64,000 bases of DNA from Phytohabitans rumicis (lineage in GTDB: Bacteria; Actinomycetota; Actinomycetes; Mycobacteriales; Micromonosporaceae), in NCBI RefSeq assembly GCF_011764445.1, contig NZ_BLPG01000001.1, positions 5,270,001-5,334,000 of the forward strand, given 5' to 3'. Shown here one piece after another: positions 56,225 through 64,000 of this stretch (its first letter is position 1; each line of letters opens with the position of its first letter). A program made the translations under genes and the position numbers. Under the pieces are notes generated by a model. It ran no database searches and was not told where the DNA came from. It was given only the letters and a program-made list of their open reading frames with translations.

Positions 56225-59200
56225 CCACCGCGACAACCACGCCGCAGGCCGCACCCGCGCTGGACGTCGGGACCTACGAAGTCCTGCGCGGGCGGCTGGC
56301 CGAACGCTCGGCCGAGCTGGCCCGCCGCGCGGAGGCGTTGAACGCGCGCCGCCTGGAGGTCTTCGGCAGCGCGGAGATGCGGCTGATCGGCACCGAGCGG
56401 ATCCGCACCGAAAACAACTGCGTGCCGCGCGACATCGTGTCGATCGGCGGGCTGATGCTCTTCGGGTACAACGTCTTCATCGGGCTGAAGCCGGAGACCA
56501 CGGTCGACGACGTGTTCTCGCTGCACGCGTTCAGCCGCGACGGCGACGCGTTCCGCTTCGAGAGCGATCCCAGGGACACCCCGGACCCCGAGCCGCCCGG
56601 CGACGGTGGATTCCTGCGCGACCCGCAGTTCCTCCGGGACTTCGGCGAGCTGTACCGCTACTACCGGGACACCCGGCTGGTCCAGCTGCGCCGGCTCGAC
56701 GGGCGGCTGCTCGCCGTCTTCCAGACCGGGCCGAACATCGAGGACATCCGGGTACTGCGGTGGCAGGTCGGTGCTGACGCTTCCGTGTCCTATCTGGACG
56801 GCCGCGGAGAGCGCGACCACACGTTCCCGCCCGCGCACGACTTCGAGTGGGTCGAGACGACGCGGGACAACCACGTGCTCGGGCGGCACCCACACATCTC
56901 CATCGGTGACGAGGTCTTCGTCGAGACCGTCGGCGGCAACCTGACCGTCAAGATAGAGAACAACACCGAGACCGGCGAGGGCATCTACTCCGAGCCGGTC
57001 GACGAGCCGTTGCAGAGCCTGGCCGACGCCGACGTGCACTACGCCCGGGTCGGGTCGCTGATCCTGCTGCGGGTACGGCCGTACAAGGAGACCGTGTGGC
57101 GGCACCTGGTCTTCAACACCAGGACCAAGACGGTGGTACGCCTCGACGGGATCGGGCAGGCGTGCCAGCGGCTGCCCGAGGACCACGGCATCATCTTCCC
57201 CGGCGGCTACTACCTGGCCACCGGCGTGACCAAGACGTTCGACACGGACGTGGCGAGCCTGGAGTTCGACCGGGTCATCCGCTCCACCAACGGCGAAGAC
57301 GTGCTGTACGTCTTCCACGCCCGCGCGGACGGGCGCTCGCTGCTCCTGCCGTACAACGTGATCCGCAAAGAGGTGGCCAACCCGATCCCGTGCCACGGCT
57401 ACTCGCTCTTCGACGACGGCACGCTCGTGGTGTTCCGGGCCACGTCGGAGGAGCCGACCCGGGTGCACCCGATGCAGGTGTGGCAGACGCCGTACGTGTC
57501 CGACACGTACGCGGCGGCGCAGCCGGTCGGCACCGGGCCGCTGGAGCGGGTGGGCAACGCCGACCTGGTACGCGGGATCTCGGACTGCCTCTCGGTGGGC
57601 CGGATGGTCAACGAGATGAGCCCGTCCACCGGCGTCTTCGAGGGTCTGATCGCGGCCTGCGCCCGGATCTTCGACCACTACCACTGGCTCGGCGAGGCCG
57701 AGCTCGGCGACCTGCGCAGCCCGCTCGCCGAGGTGCGGGCGACGGCCGAGCAGGTGCTGGACGAGTTCGAGAAGGTGCAGGCGCTCACCGGTCAGGCCGC
57801 CGCCGCTCTTGAGGAGGCCGCCGCCCGGATCCAGTCCCTGGTACGGCGTGCGCGCGGCGAGACTCCACAGTCGACGGACGCGTGGGTGCGCCAGATCGCT
57901 GAGCTGCACGCCGCCCAGGGCCACCTGGTGACGCTGCGGGAACTGCGCTATGTGGACACCGCTCGCATCGACGAGCTGTCCGGCGTACTCGATACGGAGC
58001 TGGCCTTGGCCGCGCAGCGGGCGGTGGGGTTCCTCCAGCGGGAGGACGCGTTCACCGGTTACCACGCGGAGATCGAGCGGCTGGTCGCGGACGCGGAGAC
58101 CATCACGACCGTCGCGGCGGCCGAGCCGCTCGGCCAGCGGCTCGCCGAGCAGGCCGAGGGGATGCAGGTCATCACCGAGGTCGTGGGCACGCTCGACATC
58201 GCCGACGCCACCGTGCGCACCGGCATCCTGGAGCGGATCGGCGAGGTGCTCGGCGGCGTCAACCGCGCTCGGGCCACATTGGACGGTCGCCGCAGGGAGC
58301 TGCTGGCCACCGAGGGGCGGGCCGAGTTCGCCGCCGAGTTCGCGCTGCTGGGCCAGGCCATCACCGGCGCGCTCGCGGTCGCCGACACCCCGGAGAAGTG
58401 CGACGAGCAACTCGGCCGGCTGCTGCTCCAGCTGGAGAACCTGGAGTCGCGGTTCGGCGAGTTCGACGACTTTTTGGCCGACCTGGGCGCGAAGCGCACC
58501 GACGTGTACGAGGTGTTCTCCTCGCGCAAGCAGGCGCTGCTGGACGAGCGGGCCCGCCGGTCCGACCGGCTGGTCGAGTCGGCCGACCGGATCCTCACCA
58601 GCGTGCACCGCCGGATCGCCGGCCTGCGCTCGATCGACGAGGTCAACACCTACTTCGCCGCTGACCCGATGGTGGCCAAGCTGCGCTCGGTCGCGGAGGA
58701 TCTGCGCGGCCTCGGCGACGCGGTCCGTGCCGAGGAGTTGGCGGGGCGGATCAAGTCCGCCCGCCAGGAGGCCGGCCGCAGCCTGCGCGACCGGCTCGAC
58801 CTCTACAGCGACGGCGGCGAGACGATCCAGCTGGGCCGGCACCGCTTCGCCGTCAACACCCAGGCGGTTGACCTCACGCTCGTGCCGCACGACGGGCGGA
58901 TGGCGGTCGCGGTCACCGGCACCGACTACCGCGCGCCCGTACGGGACGCGGACTTCGAGGCGACGCGGCCGTTCTGGGAGCAGTTGCTGGTCTCCGAGAC
59001 GCCGGATGTGTACCGGGCGGAGTTCCTGGCCGCCTCGATGCTCGCCGACGGCGATCTGGACGCGCTCCACGAGGCCGCCGTCACCGAGGGCGGGCTCCGC
59101 GATCTGGTACGGCGCGCCGCCGAGACCCGCTATGACGAGGGGCACGAGCGCGGCGTGCACGACCAGGACGCCGCCGCGATCCTGGACGCCCTGCTGCGCC

Positions 59201-61124
59201 TGCACGCCGGCGCGGGACTGCTGCGCTACCCGCCGGCGGCCCGAGCCGCGGCTCAGCTCTTCTGGGCGTACGGCGCCGACGAGGCGACCCGGACCCGGCT
59301 GTCCACAAGGGCCGGTTCGCTCGGGCGGGCACGTGCTGCCTTCGGTAAGAGCCCGGCCATCGACGAGCTGTGCGCGGAGCTTTCCGAAGCGGTCGAAGGC
59401 ATGGGCCTGCCCATCGACACCTACCTCGCGGGGAGTACCTCTTCGAGGAGCTGTCCAGCGCGCCGTTCGGCTTCGTCACCAGCGCCGGCGCCCGCGACCT
59501 GCTCGACAAGTTCCACCGCACGGTGGTGACGTCCTTCGAGGAAGATCTGCGGGCGCTGGACGGCGACCTGGCGGCCCGGCATCAGCTCGTGACCGCGTGG
59601 CTGAAGGCGTTTGTCGACAAGGCCGGCGGCGACGCGACCGACCTCCCCGAAGCCGTGGCCATCGAGCTGTGCGGCACCGAGCTGCCCCGGCACGACTCGT
59701 CGGCGGTGCTCTCCGCCGGCGTCGACGGGCTGCTCGGCACCCATCCGCGCGTCGCAGGGCGGCGGCTCGACGTACGCCTCGACGAGGTGCTGACCCGGAT
59801 CCGGCGGTTCCGCGCCGAGCGGGTGCCGGCGTTCCGCGCGTACCAGCGGCAGCGCAACGACCTGGTGGCCCGCGAGCGCGCCCGGCTGCGTCTGGACGAG
59901 CACCAGCCGAAGGTGATGAGCGCGTTCGTCCGCAACCGGCTGCTGGACGAGGTCTACCTGCCGCTGATCGGCGACAACCTGGCCCGGCAGCTCGGCGCCG
60001 TCGGCGAGGCCAAGCGCACCGACCAGATGGGCCTGCTGCTGCTGATCTCGCCGCCCGGCTACGGCAAGACCACCCTCATGGAGTACGTCGCGAGCCGGCT
60101 CGGCCTGGTCTTCGTCAAGGTGAACGGGCCGGCGCTCGGGCACGCGGTCACGTCGGTCGACCCGGCCGAGGCGCCCAACGCCACGGCGCGGCAGGAGATC
60201 GAGAAGATCTCGTTCGCCCTGGAGATGGGCAACAACGTGCTGCTCTACCTGGACGACATCCAGCACACCTCGCCGGAGCTGCTGCAGAAGTTCATCTCGC
60301 TCTGCGACGCGCAGCGCCGGATGGAAGGGGTCTGGGAGGGCCGCACCCGCACGTACGACCTGCGTGGTAAGCGGTTCGCGGTCTGCATGGCGGGCAACCC
60401 GTACACCGAGTCGGGTCAGCGCTTCCGCATCCCGGACATGCTCGCCAACCGGGCCGACGTGTGGAACCTGGGCGACGTGCTGTCCGGCAAGGAAGAGCTG
60501 TTCGCGCTGAGCTACATCGAGAACTCGCTGACCGCCAACTCGGTGCTGGCCCCCCTGTCCACAAGGGAACGCGACGACGTGCAGCTGCTCGTACGGCTGG
60601 CCAAGGGCGACGAGACCGTGCAGCCGGACCAGCTCGCGCACCCGTACTCGGCGGTGGAGCTGGACCAGATGCTGGCGGTGCTGCGCAAGCTGCTGCGCGT
60701 ACAGCGGGTGGTGCTGACCAACAACAAGGCGTACATCGCGTCGGCCGCCCAGTCGGACGCGTCCCGCACCGAGCCACCGTTCCAGCTACAGGGGTCGTAC
60801 CGGAACATGAACAAGCTGGCCGAGCGGATCGTGCCGGTGATGAACGACGACGAGTTGGAAGCCGTCATCGACGACCACTACCTGGGCGAGGCGCAGACCC
60901 TCGCGGCCGGGGCCGAGGCCAACCTGCTCAAGCTCGCCGAGCTGCGCGGCCGGCTGACCCCCGAGCGGGCCGAACGCTGGACCGAGGTGAAGGCCGGCTA
61001 CCTGAAGGCGAAGGCGCTGGGTGGTGCCGAGGACGACCCGATGACCCGGGCGGTCGGCGCGATCGGCCTCCTGGCCGACCGGGTAGGCGGCGTGGAAACG
61101 GCCATCAACCGCATCAACGAGTGA
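56221..61124 (+). CDS. giant AAA+ ATPase of the DUF3686 / 'DNA repair ATPase' type (frameshifted in this sequence)
   Basis: About 1,634 residues after repair. The N-terminal ~400 residues are a beta-rich domain (YEVLRGRLAERSAELARRAE, 'NNCVPRDIVSIGGLMLFGYNVFIGLKP'). A long helical middle is followed by a C-terminal AAA+ domain with Walker A SPPGYGKTTLMEY (about residue 1278) and Walker B LLYLDDIQH, plus 'VCMAGNPYTESGQRFRIPDM' resembling sensor/arginine-finger regions. The frame breaks after 'DTYLAG'; one extra G in 59430-59433 joins the halves. The name 'DNA repair ATPase' is a database label; pairing with flotillin points instead to a membrane-associated role (inference). Confidence 0.82.
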
Positions 61125-62535
61125 GGGCGTGCAGGATCCCCTCGCAGCTGCGGACGACCACGCCGGCGGCCCGGCGCTGCTCCAGGCTCAGCAGCGGATC
61201 CTCGGTCTGCTCCTGCCACCGGTAGAGGGCGTCCGAGCTCAGCTCCCACAGCTCGGTGGCGGTCGCCCGCTGGTCCACGCCCAGCCGGGCGGCCGTGCCC
61301 GTGCCGTTCTCGCCGATGAGGCGGCGGGCCTCGGCCTCCAAGGGCTTGTCGAGCCGGATCCGGTGGCCCTGGAGCGCGCCGAGCAGCCGCAGCTCGCGGA
61401 AGTCGTGCGCGTTCGCCAGCACGTGCTCCAGATCCGCGAGCAGCTTGTCCGCGCCCGGACGCGGCTCCGCGCGCAGCACCGCCTCCAGCGTGGCGAGCGC
61501 CGAACGGGCCTTGAGCGCGCCCGCCCGGTCGACGAAGCAGCGGCTGACCGCCTCGCGCAGGTCGGTCAGGCCGCTGCGGCGTACCAGTTCGGCGGCGAGC
61601 GCGGCGCGGGTGTCCGTGCCGGTGCGGATCAGCGTCGTCGCCAGCCGTACGCCGAAGATGCCCAGCCGGTCCAGCAATGCCCGCCTGGTCGCCACGTCGA
61701 CCGGCGCCGGGAAGTCCGCGCCGGCGAAGCGGTCGGTGGAGAGCAGGTGGCTGTCCAGTTCGGCGCGCGGGGCACCGGCCAGTGTGGACAGGGCGGCGAA
61801 CTCCGCGTCGGTCAGCACCCGGCCGGCCAAGGCGACCAGGCCGCCGAGCGCGACGACACCGAGGCACAGCCCGCCCACCTGGTGGTCGCGGTGGTGCTTG
61901 CGGGCCAGTTGCTTGGCTGCGAGCAGCGCGTCGATCCGGCCGCCGCCGATCTCGTCGGCCCGGGACAGCACGAGGATGACGTTGACCGGGGCCGCCCGCG
62001 CCACCGTACCGTCCTGCGCGACCTCCAGGAACCGCAGGTCGGTGCCCCGCCCGTCGCGGGTCAGGTAGAGGATCGCGTCGGCGTCGCGCAGCACCTTGTC
62101 GCCACTGGCCGGGAGCGCGGGCGTGTCCACGATGGTGGCGTTCCGGAGCGTACGGCTGGGCCAGGTGACCACCACGTCGTTGACCGCCGACGGCCGCCAC
62201 CGTCCGATGTCGACGGCCAGCCCGTGCGTCGACCGGCTGACCGGCAGCTCGATCCCGGCCGGGTACGCGGTGGCGCGTGGCTCGGTCCCGTCCTGGTACC
62301 AGGTGAACACCTGTGCCCCGTCCCGCACCTCGATCGGGGCGACCTCCTCGCCCACCATCGCGTTGACCAATGTGGACTTGCCGGCCTGCCACGGCCCGGC
62401 GACGGCGATCCGCAGCGGCTCCCCGAAGCGGCTGAGGTGATGGTGCAGCCGCTCGGTCGCCGGCTGGCTGTCCCGGTAGAGGTCAAGCGCCTCCCGCAAC
62501 AGCGCCCACGCCGACTCTTCCAGAGTGGACGTCAC
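61114..62535 (-). CDS. dynamin-like GTPase (IniC-like), subunit A
   Basis: 473 residues. G1 P-loop AVAGPWQAGKSTLVNAM (about residue 46), G3 'TIVDTPA', and a G4-like 'LVLSRADE' (SRAD in place of TKxD). A helical C-terminal half is consistent with a bacterial dynamin stalk, but no TM paddle helix is obvious. GTG at 62535 overlaps the upstream GTPase stop (GTGA), so the two are coupled, like other paired bacterial dynamins. The last 11 bp overlap the 3' end of the convergent giant ATPase gene. Confidence 0.85.
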   Translation of the reverse strand: MTSTLEESAWALLREALDLYRDSQPATERLHHHLSRFGEPLRIAVAGPWQAGKSTLVNAMVGEEVAPIEVRDGAQVFTWYQDGTEPRATAYPAGIELPVSRSTHGLAVDIGRWRPSAVNDVVVTWPSRTLRNATIVDTPALPASGDKVLRDADAILYLTRDGRGTDLRFLEVAQDGTVARAAPVNVILVLSRADEIGGGRIDALLAAKQLARKHHRDHQVGGLCLGVVALGGLVALAGRVLTDAEFAALSTLAGAPRAELDSHLLSTDRFAGADFPAPVDVATRRALLDRLGIFGVRLATTLIRTGTDTRAALAAELVRRSGLTDLREAVSRCFVDRAGALKARSALATLEAVLRAEPRPGADKLLADLEHVLANAHDFRELRLLGALQGHRIRLDKPLEAEARRLIGENGTGTAARLGVDQRATATELWELSSDALYRWQEQTEDPLLSLEQRRAAGVVVRSCEGILHALTR

Positions 62536-64000
62536 GCCACGGGTTCCAGGGTACGAGGGAGCGTGGACAGGGTCTGGGCCCGGTCGTAGAGGGCGGCGAG
62601 GCGCCGCATCTTCTGCTGGATGTCGCGGTGCCGCTGGTCCCGCTCCAGGGCGTCGGCGTCGGCCGCCTGCTTGGCGGTGCGCAGCGAGTGGACGATCGCC
62701 TCCTGCAACTGCTCGGTCAGGCCGGTGAAGTGGTCGCGCAGCGCGCGCTGCACCCAGCGGGCGGTGTCCTTGCACTCCTTGTTCAGGCGGAGGAAGAAGT
62801 CGTCGACGTGCCGCTGGGAGGCCAGCTTGGCGGTCGCCTGGCGGCGCTTGAGCATCGACCTGCCCTCGTCCCGGATGCTCTTGCCGCCGAAGAGCGCGCC
62901 GGCGCCGAGCGAGACCGGGTTGATGAGCGGCATGCCGGCCAGCGTGGTGGCGAGGCCGAACATCAGCAGTCCGCCGTACGAGCCGCGCAGCCCGGTGAAG
63001 ATCTTCTGGGCCGGGGTGAACTTCTCGATGTTCGGCCGCTCCAGCTCGTTCAACTGCTCGGCCAGCCGGTCGGGTACGCCGTGCCGCCATTCGGGGAGGA
63101 TGTCGGCGCCGTACCTGACGAAGTGGTCGGCGACCCGGCCGGTGACCCAGTCGCACCGCTGCACCAGCCAGGCGAAGTTGGCCTCGGTCGCCTCGGTGAG
63201 GTTCTTCTCCATCCAGGACTGGTATTCGTCCCACGCCTTGAGCGGGTCGGCCGTCTCGAACGCCTCGTCGACCTTGCGCATGATCTGCCGGGTGCGGTCG
63301 CGCAGGTCGTACTCGATGTCGGACATGAGGTCGGTCATCTCGTCCGCGAGCGTGTTCTGCCAGCGGGTCGAGCACCGGCGCAGCTCGTCGAGCCCGCGCT
63401 GGGCGTCGTACAGCCGGGAGATCGATCCGGAGTCCTCTGTGGACAGCTCGGCGCGCAGCGGCGCGGCGAGCTGCTCGATGACCGTGGTGGCCAGCAGGCC
63501 CACCGTGCTGGGGGCGAGGACGTCCTTCTTCGTACCCAGGTCGCGGGTGAGCCGGGCGATCAGCTCGGGAAAGCCGGACTCGGCGTTGATGGCCTTGTCG
63601 TTGGTGCGGGCGGCCTGCAGCCGCAGGGCCGCGGAGACCGGCAGCAGCGTGGCCGGCACGCCGGCGCTGGCGAGGTGCTCGCGGTTGCGCTCGGCGATCG
63701 TCCGCCAGTGCGGCGAGATGTCGGTCTTCGTAAGTGCGACGAGCACCCGCGGGTGTGACTGCATGACGTGGAGAAGCAGGTCGACTTCGGTGACGGACAG
63801 TTCGCGTGTCGCGTCCGTGACCAACAGCACGAGGTCCGCCTTCGGCAGCGGCACGGAATGCCGCTCGTCGGTGCCCGGCGTGTCGATGAGGACGATGCCC
63901 GACGCCAGCAGGCCGCGCGGCACACCGATCTCGGCGTGCCCGGGATCGGCGCCGGACCACCGGCCGGACCCGCTGCTGATCCGGGACGCGATGTCGGCCA
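62532..64000 (-). CDS. dynamin-like GTPase (IniA-like), subunit B (5' partial)
   Basis: The N-terminus lies beyond the window, so the G1 P-loop is not visible. G3 is VLIDTPGTDERHS and G4 is LVALTKTDIS. After the GTPase domain comes a long helical region with a hydrophobic hairpin (GLLMFGLATTLAGMPLINPV, SLGAGALFGG), typical of the membrane-inserting paddle of bacterial dynamins (IniA, BDLP, LeoA), then more coiled coil. Forms with the downstream GTPase a coupled pair that likely acts as a heteromer in membrane remodelling. Confidence 0.85.
   Translation of the reverse strand, partial: ADIASRISSGSGRWSGADPGHAEIGVPRGLLASGIVLIDTPGTDERHSVPLPKADLVLLVTDATRELSVTEVDLLLHVMQSHPRVLVALTKTDISPHWRTIAERNREHLASAGVPATLLPVSAALRLQAARTNDKAINAESGFPELIARLTRDLGTKKDVLAPSTVGLLATTVIEQLAAPLRAELSTEDSGSISRLYDAQRGLDELRRCSTRWQNTLADEMTDLMSDIEYDLRDRTRQIMRKVDEAFETADPLKAWDEYQSWMEKNLTEATEANFAWLVQRCDWVTGRVADHFVRYGADILPEWRHGVPDRLAEQLNELERPNIEKFTPAQKIFTGLRGSYGGLLMFGLATTLAGMPLINPVSLGAGALFGGKSIRDEGRSMLKRRQATAKLASQRHVDDFFLRLNKECKDTARWVQRALRDHFTGLTEQLQEAIVHSLRTAKQAADADALERDQRHRDIQQKMRRLAALYDRAQTLSTLPRTLEPVA

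Noticed and set aside
55129-59205. 1,358-codon open frame on the minus strand opposite the flotillin and giant ATPase genes
   Set aside because: Pure antisense shadow in GC-rich DNA: no homology, His/Arg/Gly-rich composition, and it crosses two well-supported plus-strand genes.

Overview
The window is about 72-75% GC by eye, with GTG starts, ATGA/GTGA translational couplings and strong third-position GC. F420 biosynthesis (fbiA, fbiB, fbiC), a WhiB2-type regulator, DUF3499 and TIGR03089 mark it as an actinomycete chromosome. The abundant palindromic GATCAAGG repeats and GC-rich stop-to-stop hairpins suggest Micromonosporaceae (Micromonospora, Phytohabitans, Actinoplanes and relatives). I cannot fix the genus.

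Layout. 1-1.7 kb: 3' part of a GGDEF-EAL cyclic-di-GMP protein. 1.7-7.7 kb: a UPF0104/LPG-synthase-like membrane protein, then a two-component system divergent from an ABC-2 exporter (ATPase and two permeases, one carrying a large extracytoplasmic domain). 7.75-13.4 kb: YyaL-type thioredoxin-domain protein, a catalytically dead asparagine-synthetase homologue, purK and purE. 13.5-18.5 kb: one very large polytopic membrane protein with an N-terminal zinc ribbon and an internal tandem duplication. 18.6-26.3 kb: UDP-glucose dehydrogenase, acyl-CoA dehydrogenase, a repeat array, two related small membrane proteins, acetoacetyl-CoA synthetase and a TIGR03089 protein. 26.4-38 kb: a conserved actinobacterial block with glycosyltransferase, GDP-mannose pyrophosphorylase, fbiB/fbiA, fbiC, whiB2, a metallopeptidase-like gene and DUF3499. 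38-41.9 kb: siderophore permeases divergent from a binding lipoprotein and an FhuF-like reductase, with a candidate iron box between them. 42-51.8 kb: polyamine island (FAD amine oxidase, class-III aminotransferase, Lrp/AsnC regulator, potDABC-type ABC transporter, saccharopine-dehydrogenase-like enzyme, agmatinase-family ureohydrolase). 51.9-53.4 kb: ECF sigma factor with a putative membrane anti-sigma partner. 53.6-64 kb: YqiJ-like protein, flotillin, giant AAA+ ATPase (DUF3686/'DNA repair ATPase' type) and, convergently, two coupled dynamin-like GTPases, the last cut by the window edge.

Two themes cross the whole window. First, ten genes are broken by an apparent loss of exactly one base in a G or C run, and an eleventh break is likely in purK. 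This pattern points to homopolymer under-calling in the assembly, so these genes are annotated as intact in the organism but frameshifted in this sequence. Second, a palindromic repeat of about 97 bp occurs six times. In two unrelated genes (the GGDEF-EAL protein and DUF3499) it supplies the last 25-31 codons and the stop codon in the same reading frame, so both proteins end in nearly the same tail.

The best candidate for an under-described system is the flotillin / YqiJ / giant AAA+ ATPase / paired dynamin locus at 53.6-64 kb, which looks like a membrane-remodelling or membrane-surveillance module.
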